A stretch of DNA of 64,000 bases from RGIG5681 sp034180345 (GCA_034180345.1 JAXFOQ010000001.1:60324-124323), one strand, 5' to 3'; numbered from the stretch's first letter, positions 10,201-19,946 are shown. Translations and numbers: made by a program. Notes: generated by a model from the sequence alone, not told the origin.

Positions 10201-11052
10201 ATGCAGGGAAGAATAATAAAATTAATTTCATCATCAATAATGATTTTAGGTGATGATGGTTTTAAATATGAAGCTAGAGTCAGTGGTAAAGTAAAGAATA
10301 AACATCGTTTGGTTTTAGGTGATTTAGTGGTTTTTCATCAGGAAAAAGATTGTTATATTGTCGATGAATTGTTGGCTAGGAAATCTTATTTGATAAGACC
10401 CAATGTTGCCAATGTTGATCAGGCTTTAATTGTTATGAGCTTGAAGGAGCCTGAATTTGATGAAGTCTTGGTCAATCGTCTGATTATTCAAATTGAAACG
10501 GCAAATATTAAACCAATTATCCTAATTACTAAATGCGATCTTGATGATGGTGGTTTAAAAGCGATTATTGATAAATATCAAGCCATGGGTTATAGCGTTT
10601 ATACAAATCATCAACAAGCCTTAAATAAACAACTACTCAAGCTTTTTAAAGGTAAAATAACAGTATTGGCAGGACAAAGTGGGGTTGGTAAAACTAGTTT
10701 AATTAATCAATTTTTGCCACAATTTCAACTTAGGACTCAACAAATATCTAAATCTTTAAATCGTGGTAAGCATACCACTACTCATTTTGAATTTTTTGAA
10801 TTAGGTGGGGGAATGCTTGCGGATACTCCTGGTTTTAGTAGTTTAGAGTATTATGGTGATCTTAAAACGCTTTTAGATAAGCTGTCATTGTTTAAGTTAA
10901 GTAAAGATTGTTGTAAGTATGGTGATTGCAAACACATCAATGAACCATTATGTGCAGTTAAAGATTACATAAGTAGTCATAAAGAGTGTGAAGTGTTTTA
11001 TAATTGTTATAAAGAAATAATAATCAAAAAGGAGAAGAATCAAAAATGGTAA
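10201..11052 (+). CDS. rsgA: RsgA, circularly permuted GTPase for 30S maturation
   Basis: A ribosome-assembly GTPase. The N-terminal OB fold comes first, then the permuted GTPase motifs: TKCD (110-113) precedes the P-loop GQSGVGKT (158-165) and DTPG. The C-terminal zinc site uses C237/C238, C243, H245 and C251. The ATG comes one base after the prkC stop with no clear Shine-Dalgarno sequence, so translation probably depends on coupling. It overlaps rpe by 7 bp. Confidence 0.95.
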   Translation: MQGRIIKLISSSIMILGDDGFKYEARVSGKVKNKHRLVLGDLVVFHQEKDCYIVDELLARKSYLIRPNVANVDQALIVMSLKEPEFDEVLVNRLIIQIETANIKPIILITKCDLDDGGLKAIIDKYQAMGYSVYTNHQQALNKQLLKLFKGKITVLAGQSGVGKTSLINQFLPQFQLRTQQISKSLNRGKHTTTHFEFFELGGGMLADTPGFSSLEYYGDLKTLLDKLSLFKLSKDCCKYGDCKHINEPLCAVKDYISSHKECEVFYNCYKEIIIKKEKNQKW

Positions 11053-11690
11053 AAATATTACCTTCAGTATTATCACTTGATTATAGTGATACCAAAAGCG
11101 GTTTAGACTTAATTAAACAATATTGTGAGATAATTCATTTCGATGTTATGGATGGGCATTTTGTGAGTAATTTAAGTTTTGGACCGGATATTTTAAAAGC
11201 TTTTAAAAAATATACCAACCTTATCATGGATGTTCATATTATGGTGGATAATCCAGAATTGATTAGTAAGATAATGATTGAAGCTGGTGCCGATATTATT
11301 ACCTTCCATTATGAGGTCTTTGACTGTGATGATGATCTTATTGTCTTAGCCGATAAGATTAGAGCTAATAATGTTAAAGTTGGATTATCAATAAAACCAA
11401 AGACAAGGGTAGCTGAGATAAAACACTTACTTGATTATTTTGATTTAATCTTAGTTATGAGTGTTGAGCCGGGTCTGGGTGGCCAAGGCTTTATCATGGA
11501 GTCTTTAGAAAAAATCCAGGAATTGAAACAATTAAAAATAAATAATCATCATCATTACATAATTGAAGTTGATGGTGGCATTAATGATCAAACAGTAAAT
11601 GCTGTTAAGAAGGCTGGTGCTGAATGGCTTGTTTCAGGCTCATATTTATTTAAGGGTGATTTTAAAACTAAACTTGATTCATTATTATAA
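11046..11690 (+). CDS. rpe: Ribulose-phosphate 3-epimerase
   Basis: Interconverts ribulose-5-phosphate and xylulose-5-phosphate in the pentose phosphate pathway. This 214-residue TIM barrel has the expected PSVLSLDYSD start, HFDVMDGHFV, DVHIMVDNPE, MSVEPGLGGQGF and VDGGIN (metal and phosphate sites). A good AAAGGAGAAG ribosome-binding site lies before the ATG inside the end of rsgA. It is the last gene of the priA operon, and a strong terminator follows. Confidence 0.96.
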   Translation: MVKILPSVLSLDYSDTKSGLDLIKQYCEIIHFDVMDGHFVSNLSFGPDILKAFKKYTNLIMDVHIMVDNPELISKIMIEAGADIITFHYEVFDCDDDLIVLADKIRANNVKVGLSIKPKTRVAEIKHLLDYFDLILVMSVEPGLGGQGFIMESLEKIQELKQLKINNHHHYIIEVDGGINDQTVNAVKKAGAEWLVSGSYLFKGDFKTKLDSLL

Positions 11691-11697
11691 AAACAAC

Positions 11698-11727
11698 AAA
11701 GAACCTCTTATAAGAGGTTCTTTTTCA
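11698..11727 (+). terminator. Terminator after rpe
   Basis: A perfect 11-bp stem AAAGAACCTCT/AGAGGTTCTTT with loop TATA ends in a T run. It lies between rpe and rpmB, which converge, and is symmetric enough to serve both strands. Confidence 0.88.
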
Positions 11728-11763
11728 CTGTTTAAAATTCATTAGAATAGAAAAAAATGCTAA

Positions 11764-11943
11764 TTAATTAGCACTTTGTTTCTTTAATGTTCTTAATGTT
11801 CTGGCAGCAACCTTAACTTTCTTACCATTGATAGTAACTGTTTGTAAGTTTACGTTCCATTTGCGACGAGTTGCACGAAGTGAATGAGAACGGTTATTTC
11901 CAGATAAAGCTCTTTTACCTGAGATCTCACATACTCTAGACAT
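11764..11943 (-). CDS. rpmB: 50S ribosomal protein L28
   Basis: A 59-residue protein read on the minus strand. It opens [21 protein letters not shown] and includes RRKWNVNLQ and a basic tail, the L28 signature. A perfect AAAGGAGGTC ribosome-binding site lies upstream of the ATG. Only one Cys is present near the start (C5), and the second CxxC of zinc-binding L28 forms is absent. The promoter is clear (TTGCAA, 17 bp, TATATT). It is near the rpe end of the operon, where rpmB often lies in Bacilli. Confidence 0.96.
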   Translation of the reverse strand: MSRVCEISGKRALSGNNRSHSLRATRRKWNVNLQTVTINGKKVKVAARTLRTLKKQSAN

Positions 11944-11976
11944 TGATACGACCTCCTTTAATAATTTAGCTTATTT

Positions 11977-12005
11977 AATATATCACACAATTTTTTATGT
12001 TGCAA
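11977..12005 (-). promoter_or_regulatory. Promoter of rpmB
   Basis: On the minus strand TTGCAA (12005-12000) is separated by 17 bp from TATATT (11982-11977). Transcription should begin near 11970 and give a short leader that contains the AAAGGAGG site. Confidence 0.75.
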
Positions 12006-12036
12006 GTTTAGTCTTTTTTTAGTTTTTCTAATGTGC

Positions 12037-12042
12037 TAAAAT
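12037..12042 (+). promoter_or_regulatory. Possible -10 box for ftsA with a very short leader
   Basis: TAAAAT would place transcription start near 12049, only about four bases before the ATG at 12053. No Shine-Dalgarno sequence is present. The -35 region is just a T-rich run, so this is weaker than the other leaderless candidates. Confidence 0.4.
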
Positions 12043-12052
12043 AATGTTGTTT

Positions 12053-13303
12053 ATGATGAAACAAATTTATGCCGCCTTAGAAATCAATGATTCTGAAATC
12101 AGATTGATTGTAGGTGAATTTTTTAACACAAGATTTAATGTCATTAAAGAAGAAATAACTCCATTTAAGGGTATTTCTAATTTTGAGATTGTCGATCGTG
12201 TTAAAACGATTGAAGCGATCAAAAATACTATTAATAATGCTGCTAAAATGATAGGTGTCAATATCGAAAGAGTATTATTGGTACTTCCAAGTGTTAATTT
12301 TAAACGCAAAAATTTTAAACTTAATTTTGAAACAGAAACAGGTGTTGTAAATTATAGTGATATTACCAAGGCTTACGAGAAGGCTTTGAGAGTTAAAATA
12401 GACGATGGTTATACCCTTGTTAATGTGGTGTGTAATAAATATACAGTAAATGGTATCAGTTATCGTCGTATTCCTGTTAGAGAGATTGCTAAAACAATTA
12501 GCATTGATATCGACTTATTGATGATAGATCAACAGATTGCCTTTAATTATGTTTCAATTGTTGAAGAAGCTGGTATTAATATTATGGATATTTGTGTTGA
12601 TACTTTTGCGATTGCGAAAGAAGCAGCATTATTTGAAAAAACCGTTGACCAAAATATTATTTTAATCAAGGCTGAAAATCAAACCACAACCTTCGGTTTA
12701 ATTGCCAAGGGTAAATTGATGCACAGCGAGGTTATTTATCACGGTCTTAGCGATCTTATTGATGCGGTATATGTGCAACATCGCTTGCCAGTTAATCAAA
12801 TTGCTAAATTGATTAAATATAACATGGTCTTTGATGTTGAAGAATGTAGTGATAATCCGATATTTGTGTGGAACGCTTCAGATTTAAGACTTAGTTTGAG
12901 TGAAAGACAACTGGTGGAACTGGTTAAAAATAACTTCGATAAATATATTAAAAAGATTTGTGAAACATCAGCACCAATCTTGGAAAGTGGTAAGACTTCA
13001 ATTATTTTAAGTGGTGAAGCCGCTAAGATGAATGCTTTAAATGAGGCCCTTGCTAGGAATACCAATTGTGAAGTAGTAACCTATACTCCTGAAACCATCG
13101 GTGCTCGTGATACTTCATTATCAGCGGTACTTGGTGCCTTGTATGCCTTTAAAGATGCCCTGGTGATTACCAACAGTAAATTATGTAGTTTAGATTTATT
13201 GGAGTATGAAAAATTAATGAATAGGCAAACAATTGATGCTGATGGTGAGAGTTTGACTAAGAAAATAAAAAATCTATTCAATCAAAGAAAGAAGGAAGGA
13301 TAA
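12053..13303 (+). CDS. ftsA: FtsA, actin-like cell-division protein
   Basis: Actin-fold ATPase that tethers FtsZ to the membrane. The 416-residue product has an N-terminal [16 protein letters not shown] phosphate-1-type segment, an SHS2 insertion region, the phosphate-2-type ICVDTFAIA region, and a late [13 protein letters not shown] segment. The end [14 protein letters not shown] forms a basic amphipathic helix, as expected for membrane targeting. Three in-frame ATGs (12044, 12053, 12056) are possible starts; I prefer the second because of the upstream -10 box. It lies 1 bp before ftsZ, separate from any large mur/dcw cluster in this window. Confidence 0.88.
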   Translation: MMKQIYAALEINDSEIRLIVGEFFNTRFNVIKEEITPFKGISNFEIVDRVKTIEAIKNTINNAAKMIGVNIERVLLVLPSVNFKRKNFKLNFETETGVVNYSDITKAYEKALRVKIDDGYTLVNVVCNKYTVNGISYRRIPVREIAKTISIDIDLLMIDQQIAFNYVSIVEEAGINIMDICVDTFAIAKEAALFEKTVDQNIILIKAENQTTTFGLIAKGKLMHSEVIYHGLSDLIDAVYVQHRLPVNQIAKLIKYNMVFDVEECSDNPIFVWNASDLRLSLSERQLVELVKNNFDKYIKKICETSAPILESGKTSIILSGEAAKMNALNEALARNTNCEVVTYTPETIGARDTSLSAVLGALYAFKDALVITNSKLCSLDLLEYEKLMNRQTIDADGESLTKKIKNLFNQRKKEG

Positions 13304-13304
13304 T

Positions 13305-14369
13305 ATGTCTGAATTAAGTTATCAAGAAACAGCTAGAATTAAAGTATTTGGTGTTGGTGGCGGTGGCTGCAATGCCGTTAATCGTATGGTCGATGCCAAT
13401 GTTAAGGGTGCGGAGTTTTATGTATGTAATACCGATATGCAATCATTAAACACTTCTAATTGTACTAATAAAATTTCACTGGGTAAAACTACAACCAAGG
13501 GCTTAGGTGCTGGTGCCAATCCTGAAATTGGTAAACAAGCCGCCTTAGAATCGGAAGAAGAAATTTCTCAAGCAATGGAAGGTGCTGATATGATTTTTAT
13601 CACTGCTGGACTTGGTGGTGGTACTGGTACTGGTGCATCTCCAGTCTTTGCTAGAATTGCTAAAGAAAAGGGTGCCTTGACTGTGGGTATTGTAACTAAG
13701 CCCTTTACTTTTGAAGGTCGTAAACGCATGGATCAAGCAGAGGTTGGGCTTGAAAACTTAAAAGAATATGTTGATTCACTAATTATCGTTTCTAATAACC
13801 GTGTACTTGAGGTAATTGGTAATATTCCATTACAAGATGCCTTTAAAGAGGCTGACAATGTTTTAAGACAGGGTGTTCAAACAATTACTGATTTAATTGC
13901 CGTTCCAGCTTTAATTAACTTGGACTTTGCGGATGTTAAGAATGTGATGGAAGGTCAAGGAAGTGCCTTAATCGGTATTGGTATGTCGCAGGGTGAAAAT
14001 AAGGCTAAGGAGGCAGCTTCTAAGGCTATTCAATCACCGCTATTGGAAGCACGAATTTCTGGTGCTAAGAGTGCTATTATCAATGTTACTGGTGGCTCTT
14101 CAATCACCATTTATGATGCCAATGATGCGGTAGAGGCAATCAGAGAAGCTTCAGGAAATGATATTGATATCATCTTTGGTATTGCTATTAACGAATCTAT
14201 AGGTGATTCAATTATCGTTACGGTTATTGCTACTGGCTTTGACTTACCTAATAATAATCGTGCCAGTGAATTTGATGGTTTTGCCGAAATCAATACTATG
14301 AATAATGATAATGATAGTTTGATTTCTGATGATGATACTGATATTCCTAGTTTCTTTAAAGCTAGATAA
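13305..14369 (+). CDS. ftsZ: FtsZ, tubulin-like cell-division GTPase
   Basis: Forms the cytokinetic ring. The tubulin signature GGGTGTG is at 104-110, and the N-terminal nucleotide motif [14 protein letters not shown] is intact. The C-terminal variable linker is short (about 30 residues) and ends in the conserved FtsA-binding peptide DIPSFFKAR. It has a good AAGGAAGG ribosome-binding site and is followed by a strong hairpin terminator. The 354-residue length is normal. Confidence 0.97.
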   Translation: MSELSYQETARIKVFGVGGGGCNAVNRMVDANVKGAEFYVCNTDMQSLNTSNCTNKISLGKTTTKGLGAGANPEIGKQAALESEEEISQAMEGADMIFITAGLGGGTGTGASPVFARIAKEKGALTVGIVTKPFTFEGRKRMDQAEVGLENLKEYVDSLIIVSNNRVLEVIGNIPLQDAFKEADNVLRQGVQTITDLIAVPALINLDFADVKNVMEGQGSALIGIGMSQGENKAKEAASKAIQSPLLEARISGAKSAIINVTGGSSITIYDANDAVEAIREASGNDIDIIFGIAINESIGDSIIVTVIATGFDLPNNNRASEFDGFAEINTMNNDNDSLISDDDTDIPSFFKAR

Positions 14370-14375
14370 ATAATT

Positions 14376-14400
14376 AAATGGGCTATATAGCCCATTTTTA
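14376..14400. terminator. Bidirectional terminator between ftsZ and the Gfo/Idh gene
   Basis: A 9-bp perfect stem AAATGGGCT/AGCCCATTT with loop ATAT. T runs lie on the plus side (TTTTTATTTTA) and A-rich sequence on the other, fitting the convergent gene pair. Confidence 0.85.
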
Positions 14401-14409
14401 TTTTATAAA

Positions 14410-15381
14410 TTAATCTTGTTGGAAGATAATTCCACATAATTTTCTTGCATGAGTTAGTATTTCTAAAATTGTTAAACTTAAATTTCTACTCACCAATAGC
14501 GATTCTTGATTATGTTCTTTGGTGTTTTGGTTAAAATCATTGATTTGGTATACAAAGCTATTTAATTCATCTTTTGAAAGCTTATTTTTTTGATTATCAT
14601 TAATTAAATAAACATCTTCCATTAATGAAGGTTTTTCGATTTGAATAATTCCTTTTTCACCGCATATTTCAGAAATGATCTTGGAATTATTTACTTTAGA
14701 ATGAAGTAATAATACTTCAAAGTCTTCATACTTTAAGATGATTTTTCCTAAAAGATCAACACCATCAGGGACTTTCGTACTATTGGCATAGATATTTAAT
14801 GGTTTACCAAATAAGGCAATCGCAAGAGCCAATATATAAATACCAAGATCCATCATTGAGCCGTTACCGAGTTCTTTTCTAAAGGTGGTCGGATTTTCTC
14901 CTTTGAGATAGGCTTCATATCGTGAACTGTATTTTTGAAATGAAAAAACAACACTTCTAATTTTTCCTACTTCCCTTAATTTGGCTTTTAAAATTTGAAA
15001 GTTTTCTGTATATAGTGGAAGGATACCATCGTGGATAAAAACATGTTTTTTATCAGCTATGGTATATATTTCCTGTGCCTGAAGATGATTGAGCATGAAG
15101 GGTTTTTCACAAAAAACATGATAGCCTGCATTTAAACAATCCTTAGCTATTTCATAGTGGGTTGAATTAGGGGTGGCGATATATACCGCTTCAATTTGAT
15201 GATCAGCCAACATTTTTTGGTAGTTTTCATAGGCATATTCAAGCTGATGTTTTTCTTTAAATTTTAAGGCATTTTCAAATTTGCCGCTGCATACCGCTAC
15301 TGCCTTAACTTCTTGTTGGTAGGATAAAGCATCGATAAACATATCTGAAATAAAATTAGTTCCAATTATTCCTATTTTCAT
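14410..15381 (-). CDS. Gfo/Idh/MocA-family NAD(P)-dependent oxidoreductase
   Basis: A 323-residue protein with an N-terminal Rossmann fold (MKIGIIGTNFIS), the IATPNSTHYE segment and the family EKP motif (FCEKPFML) carrying the likely catalytic lysine. The MMDLGIYILALAIALFGKP segment is typical of the second domain in the dehydrogenase subgroup that acts on sugar-like or inositol-like substrates. The substrate cannot be told from the sequence. The start codon overlaps the stop of the upstream FAD gene by one base (TAATG), so the two form an operon. Confidence 0.85.
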   Translation of the reverse strand: MKIGIIGTNFISDMFIDALSYQQEVKAVAVCSGKFENALKFKEKHQLEYAYENYQKMLADHQIEAVYIATPNSTHYEIAKDCLNAGYHVFCEKPFMLNHLQAQEIYTIADKKHVFIHDGILPLYTENFQILKAKLREVGKIRSVVFSFQKYSSRYEAYLKGENPTTFRKELGNGSMMDLGIYILALAIALFGKPLNIYANSTKVPDGVDLLGKIILKYEDFEVLLLHSKVNNSKIISEICGEKGIIQIEKPSLMEDVYLINDNQKNKLSKDELNSFVYQINDFNQNTKEHNQESLLVSRNLSLTILEILTHARKLCGIIFQQD

Positions 15382-16955
15382 TATTGCTTTCTTTCTATTT
15401 TTAAGTTATTTAAATTATTGATAAGATTTTCAGCCTGTTTAATACCATCAACAGCACTGGATACGATGCCTCCTGCATAACCAGCTCCTTCACCACAGGG
15501 GTATAAACCATCGCAGCTGGTACTGATACCATTGTCGTTTCTGGTAACTCTAATTGGTGATGAAGAACGCGATTCAATTCCTAACATAATACCCTGATCA
15601 ATAAAACCCTTTATCTTACGATCGAAGGCTATAAAACCTTCAGATAGTGATTTATTGACCTCATCACTGAATAATTTATGCATATTTTCAAGAATTAAAT
15701 TTCTGGGATATGAGCTTTCAATTACCAATTTATCCGATACTTTATTTAATAGATAGTCCTTAATATTTTGAGCAGGTGCTGCATAGTTGTGGCGATACCC
15801 AAGCTGTTCCAGTCTTTTTTGAAAATCAAAGCCATCTAAGGGATTGCCCTGATCAAAATCACTTTTTGGAATTTGAACCAAAATAGCGCTATTAGCATTT
15901 CTTCCATTTCTCATACTATAAGACATACCATTTACCGATAGGTGGTTATTGATGGTTGAGGCAGGAATGACCATTCCACCAGGACACATGCAAAATGAAT
16001 AGACACCACGCTTATTAGAAGTAGTGGTTACCAGCTGATATGAGGCTGCCTTAAGTTTAGGATTTTGGTAGTATTTACCATAGGTATTTTTATCAATTAA
16101 TACTTGAGGATGTTCGACTCTTACGCCAATCGCGAAATCTTTTTGAATGATCTTAATTCCTTGTTTAAATAAATTTTCATAAGTATCACTGGCACTATGG
16201 CCGATGCAAAGCAGTACATTTTCAGTTTTAAAATCTTGTTTATCAGTATGGATGCCGATGACTTTATTATTGGCTAATATCAGAGATTCAAGCCTTGTTT
16301 CAAAATGAATTTCACCACCTAAATGAATAATTTTTTGCCGCATTTTTTTAATAATTTTTCTTAAAACATCAGTTCCTAAGTGTGGTCTATTTTGATAGGC
16401 TATCTTCTGATTGGCACCAGCTTTGATAAATTCATCCATTACCTTAGATACTCGAATATTTGATGTTCGACAGGTTAATTTGCCATCAGAAAAGGTTCCA
16501 GCACCACCTTCACCAAATTGCACATTGGAATTTGGTAACAACTGACCGTTTTTAAAGAAATCATCAATATCTTCAATGCGTTGATCAACATTCTTTCCTC
16601 GTTCGATAACAATTGGTTTAAGTCCACATTCAGCTAAAATTAAAGCTGCATAGATGCCGCTGGGTCCAAAGCCTACGACAATAGGGCGATTTTTAGGTTT
16701 TGATATGACTTTTGGTAATTGATAAGAGATTTTTTCTTCTTTTTTGACATCTTTTTTATTTAGATACTTAGCCTCATTTTTAATTCTGGCATAAACACTG
16801 TAAGAATAGTGTAAATTATCTTTTCTGGCATCCAAGGATTCTTTGGTTATTTCAAAATCAATAATATCATCAATTGCACAATTAATCTTTTTAGCGATAT
16901 GTTTTTTATTAAAAATATCATCAATTTCACAGCGTATTTGGGTTATTTTAATCAT
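15381..16955 (-). CDS. FAD-dependent dehydrogenase of the COG2509 type
   Basis: A 524-residue flavoprotein. After an N-terminal ~90-residue domain comes the FAD-binding motif VVGFGPSGIYAALILAECG, then ERGKNVDQR and GEGGAGTFSDGKL. The C-terminal part includes GLYPCGEGAGYAGGI, a second flavin-contact motif. Members of this widespread family have no established substrate that I can name. The start lies six bases after TATAAT, with no ribosome-binding site. It is the first gene of a two-gene minus-strand operon. Confidence 0.85.
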   Translation of the reverse strand: MIKITQIRCEIDDIFNKKHIAKKINCAIDDIIDFEITKESLDARKDNLHYSYSVYARIKNEAKYLNKKDVKKEEKISYQLPKVISKPKNRPIVVGFGPSGIYAALILAECGLKPIVIERGKNVDQRIEDIDDFFKNGQLLPNSNVQFGEGGAGTFSDGKLTCRTSNIRVSKVMDEFIKAGANQKIAYQNRPHLGTDVLRKIIKKMRQKIIHLGGEIHFETRLESLILANNKVIGIHTDKQDFKTENVLLCIGHSASDTYENLFKQGIKIIQKDFAIGVRVEHPQVLIDKNTYGKYYQNPKLKAASYQLVTTTSNKRGVYSFCMCPGGMVIPASTINNHLSVNGMSYSMRNGRNANSAILVQIPKSDFDQGNPLDGFDFQKRLEQLGYRHNYAAPAQNIKDYLLNKVSDKLVIESSYPRNLILENMHKLFSDEVNKSLSEGFIAFDRKIKGFIDQGIMLGIESRSSSPIRVTRNDNGISTSCDGLYPCGEGAGYAGGIVSSAVDGIKQAENLINNLNNLKIERKQ

Positions 16956-16961
16956 ACTATG

Positions 16962-16967
16962 ATTATA
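16962..16967 (-). promoter_or_regulatory. -10 box of a probable leaderless promoter
   Basis: On the minus strand TATAAT, then six bases (CATAGT), then the ATG at 16955. The predicted start of transcription coincides with the A of the start codon. Confidence 0.6.
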
Positions 16968-17090
16968 TAAAATATTATAAGTTATGTATATAATGCTTGG
17001 TAATTATAGTATACCTTAAAAAATATTTAATAATAATTATTAATATAATAGCTAATCATCTGTTTAATATCACTAACAATTAATAAAAAA

Positions 17091-17121
17091 TTGTAAGCGT
17101 TTTATTTTAAAGTGCTATAAT
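17091..17121 (+). promoter_or_regulatory. Promoter of pepV with a weak cre-like site
   Basis: An extended -10 (TGC-TATAAT, 17113-17121) lies 19 bp after TTGTAA (17091-17096). TGTAAGCGTTTTAT at 17092-17105 overlaps the -35. It matches the CcpA consensus except at the terminal CA, so catabolite control is possible but not convincing. Confidence 0.5.
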
Positions 17122-17148
17122 TGAGATAAATAAATTGGAGGAAAATAC

Positions 17149-18525
17149 ATGAAATTTCTAGAAGAAGCCCGTGCGTATCAAGAAGATATGATCAGAGATA
17201 TTCGTTCTTTAGTTAGAATTGAATCGGTTAAAGATGTTGAACATGCAGCACCTGGTGCTCCATTTGGTCCAAATATCGCCAAGGCCTTAGAAATAGCTTT
17301 GGAAATGGGAAAAAGAGATGGTTTTAAAGTTGAAAATGTTGATGGCTATGCTGGTGTCATTCAATATGGTGATTTAGAGGAATCGGTAGGTGTTCTCGGT
17401 CATTTGGATGTTGTTCCAATTGGTGATGATTGGACATTCGATCCCCTTGCCGGAGAAATTAAAGATGGTTATATTATGGGTCGTGGAACTTGCGATGATA
17501 AGGGACCGGCGATCGCTGCATACTATGCCATCAGAATCCTTAAGGATAAGGGTTATAAATTAAAACATAATATTCAAATGATTTTCGGAACTGATGAAGA
17601 AAATACTTCGGCTGGTATCTTGTATTATAAAAAACATCGTAAAAATCCAATCATGGGGATTGTACCCGATGCTGACTTCCCTTGTATTTATGCTGAAAAG
17701 GGTATTTTAGATATGCGTAGTTTTGGTAAAATTGATACCTGTATTATTAAAATGAATGCCGGAACGGCATTTAATGTTGTAATAGGTAAGGCTGATGCAG
17801 TGGTTGCTAAAACATTGGAAAAAGAATACTTTGAGAAATTTTTAGTCGCTAACAGCATTAGCGGTAAATGCTACGAGGATGCAGAGGGTGCACACTATCA
17901 CATTGATGGTAAACCATACCATGCTTCTAAGCCTTATATGGGCATCAATGCTGCTGTTAAATTGTTTCAATTTATCGGTAGCTGCTACGAGGATGATTTT
18001 GCCAAAAAGGCTGCCAAATTATTACAAGATCCATATGGAGTAGGACTTAAGGTTGACTATGATGGTGCTTATATGGGTCCGTTGACCTTTAATTTAGGTA
18101 AGGTTAAAATTGAAGATGGTAGCGTAGATTTTGCCTTGGATTATCGCTATCCTAATGAAATTGAAGGTTCAAAATTATACGATGATACTGCTTCGATCAT
18201 GAAAGAAGTGCTTGGTATTGATAGTGAACTTGTTGATGACTCACATTGGTTATTAAATAATCCTGATAGTGATTTAATTAAAACTTGTATGAAGCATTAT
18301 CGTGAATTTAGTGGTGATACCTATACACCGCCACTAAGAATAGGTGGTGGCACATACGCTCGTAGTTTTGAAAATTTCGCTGCCTATGGTCCAGTATTCC
18401 CAATGCGTAAATATGAGTCTTGGGTAGGTTTGGAACATGAGGCTGATGAAGGCTTTGAACTTGAAACCATGGTGCTTGCCTGTGCGATTTATGCCAATGT
18501 TCTTAAAGATTTGGCTTGTGAATAA
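17149..18525 (+). CDS. pepV: PepV-like M20 dipeptidase
   Basis: A 458-residue zinc dipeptidase of the M20 family. The metal ligands and catalytic residues are visible: H85 and D87 in GHLDVVP, D116/D117 in CDDKGP, E150/E151 in GTDEENTS, and D in GIVPDADFP. A late GGGTYAR segment precedes the C-terminal metal histidine in LEHEADEG. It acts in the cytosol on dipeptides from peptide uptake or turnover. The start has a perfect TTGGAGGAAAA site. It stands alone, with a terminator after it. Confidence 0.92.
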   Translation: MKFLEEARAYQEDMIRDIRSLVRIESVKDVEHAAPGAPFGPNIAKALEIALEMGKRDGFKVENVDGYAGVIQYGDLEESVGVLGHLDVVPIGDDWTFDPLAGEIKDGYIMGRGTCDDKGPAIAAYYAIRILKDKGYKLKHNIQMIFGTDEENTSAGILYYKKHRKNPIMGIVPDADFPCIYAEKGILDMRSFGKIDTCIIKMNAGTAFNVVIGKADAVVAKTLEKEYFEKFLVANSISGKCYEDAEGAHYHIDGKPYHASKPYMGINAAVKLFQFIGSCYEDDFAKKAAKLLQDPYGVGLKVDYDGAYMGPLTFNLGKVKIEDGSVDFALDYRYPNEIEGSKLYDDTASIMKEVLGIDSELVDDSHWLLNNPDSDLIKTCMKHYREFSGDTYTPPLRIGGGTYARSFENFAAYGPVFPMRKYESWVGLEHEADEGFELETMVLACAIYANVLKDLACE

Positions 18526-18537
18526 TAATATTAAATT

Positions 18538-18566
18538 AAGTGAACTTCGGTAGAGGTTCACTTTTA
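18538..18566 (+). terminator. Terminator after pepV
   Basis: Stem AAGTGAAC/GTTCACTT, extended by weak inner pairs, around a GC-containing loop, followed by a TTTTATTAT tract. Confidence 0.8.
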
Positions 18567-18620
18567 TTATGTTGAATTAAACTTTTGGATTATGGCATTT
18601 AGATATTAATGTGATATAAA

Positions 18621-18629
18621 TGATATAAT
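18621..18629 (+). promoter_or_regulatory. Extended -10 promoter of the CapA-like gene
   Basis: TGA-TATAAT, with TG at the extended -10 position. The start codon is 24 bases downstream and is preceded by TTAGGAG. Confidence 0.6.
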
Positions 18630-18653
18630 TATTAAAAAGATTAGGAGTGTAAT

Positions 18654-19817
18654 ATGAAAAAAAGTACTTCATTGGTTTTTACGGGTGATATTAGCTTTGA
18701 TAAATATATGGATCGAAAATGGGAAGATGATGAATTGATTGCACCAGAACTTTTGACATTTTTACATAGTGGTGATCATGTTATTGCTAATATCGAAGGA
18801 CCCTTGCTTAAAATGAATAATCATTTTGAAAATGAAGGTGTTAAACAATTATTGCACGCGATGGATCCAGCAGCGACAAGTTTTTTAGATAAGATTCATG
18901 CGGATATTTGGAACCTTTGTAATAATCATATTATGGATGCTCAGGAAATAGGTGTTGCTGAAACACTTAAACAGGCAAAAAAACATCAGGCTTTAACAAT
19001 CGGTGCTGGTATGAACCTAGATGAGGCTAAAAAACCAATTATTTTAAATGAGGCTGGTGGCATTGGTATGTTTAGTATCGGTTATCGACGAGGCTGTAAG
19101 CCCGCTGATACTAATAAGGCTGGTTGTTTTTTGTGGCATGAAATGGATTTGATTCAAGCGACAATAACTGAAATTAAAAAAACTTGTAGGTGGTGTGTTG
19201 TTGTGGTGCATGGTGGCGAAGAATTTACTTCGCTTCCTTCGCCATATACCAGGAAACGCTATATGGAATATTTAGTTATGGGAGCTGATATTATTGTTTC
19301 TCACCATCCGCATGTTCCGATGAATTATGAAAAAATTGATGATAAGATTATTTTTTATTCACTTGGTAATTTTATTTTTGATACCGATTATCAACGCAGT
19401 CAATTCAATACTGACATCGGTATTTTATTGAAAATTAATTTCACTGAAGATAATTATACTTGGGATGCCTGTGGTTTAAAAATCAATCGTCATAATCAAC
19501 ATTTAAGCAGTTGTGAATTGCCTGATATTTTTGTTAATGTTGATGAAAGGGAATATCAACTTTTAGCCCCCTTGGCAGCTGAAATGATGATTTCTGCCTA
19601 TAAACGACAACTTATTTATTTAAGACCCGATGAATTTAAGAATGCTAGTGATGAACAATTTAAGGCCAATTTTTATGAAGAAAAAAGAAGCGGTCGCGTT
19701 ATTGGTGAGGGTTTAGATTTTCAGATTATCTATCCTTTAGCACTTAGTGCTAAACAAGGACTTTGGAAACAAAGCAAACTTGAAAAAGTTAAAAAATATA
19801 TTATTGAACAAATTTAG
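18654..19817 (+). CDS. CapA-family protein (poly-gamma-glutamate synthesis PgsA/CapA-like metallophosphatase fold)
   Basis: A 387-residue protein with the CapA motifs in order: FTGDISFDKYM, IANIEGPLL, NLCNNHIMDA, VVVVHGGEEF, SHHPHVP and FYSLGNFIFD. The fold is related to calcineurin-like phosphatases, and the histidines and asparagines fit metal binding. Family members take part in capsular polyglutamate export or in cell-surface functions. No pgsB or pgsC is nearby, so a polyglutamate role is not supported here. It has no N-terminal membrane anchor, unlike classical PgsA. Confidence 0.85.
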   Translation: MKKSTSLVFTGDISFDKYMDRKWEDDELIAPELLTFLHSGDHVIANIEGPLLKMNNHFENEGVKQLLHAMDPAATSFLDKIHADIWNLCNNHIMDAQEIGVAETLKQAKKHQALTIGAGMNLDEAKKPIILNEAGGIGMFSIGYRRGCKPADTNKAGCFLWHEMDLIQATITEIKKTCRWCVVVVHGGEEFTSLPSPYTRKRYMEYLVMGADIIVSHHPHVPMNYEKIDDKIIFYSLGNFIFDTDYQRSQFNTDIGILLKINFTEDNYTWDACGLKINRHNQHLSSCELPDIFVNVDEREYQLLAPLAAEMMISAYKRQLIYLRPDEFKNASDEQFKANFYEEKRSGRVIGEGLDFQIIYPLALSAKQGLWKQSKLEKVKKYIIEQI

Positions 19818-19823
19818 TTAAAT

Positions 19824-19852
19824 TTGTAAAAAAAATTAAGTTTTGATATGAT
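19824..19852 (+). promoter_or_regulatory. Promoter upstream of the CBS-domain transporter
   Basis: TTGTAA (19824-19829), 17 bp, TATGAT (19847-19852). Transcription should start near 19859. Confidence 0.6.
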
Positions 19853-19877
19853 AGTAACATTGAAAGGAAGTGAAAAC

Positions 19878-19946
19878 TTGGAAGATATTCCTATATCCCG
19901 TTTTTTACAGTTAAAAAGTTGTTTTGAGGTTTATTATTATGGATAA
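19878..19946 (+). CDS. Possible 22-residue leader peptide before the CBS-domain gene
   Basis: A TTG codon after a good AAAGGAAG site opens a frame MEDIPISRFLQLKSCFEVYYYG that ends at 19946, overlapping the downstream ATG by 8 bp. It could couple translation of the transporter gene. The small size makes it uncertain; it may be nothing more than a leader with a chance frame. Confidence 0.3.
   Translation: MEDIPISRFLQLKSCFEVYYYG

Noticed and set aside
12796..13281. Open frames on the minus strand inside ftsA
   Set aside because: They are shadows of the ftsA frame on the opposite strand; no ribosome-binding site or motif.
14111..14437. Minus-strand frame covering the ftsZ end and terminator
   Set aside because: It reads through the ftsZ coding strand and the bidirectional terminator and has no motif or ribosome-binding site; ftsZ and the Gfo/Idh gene explain this region.
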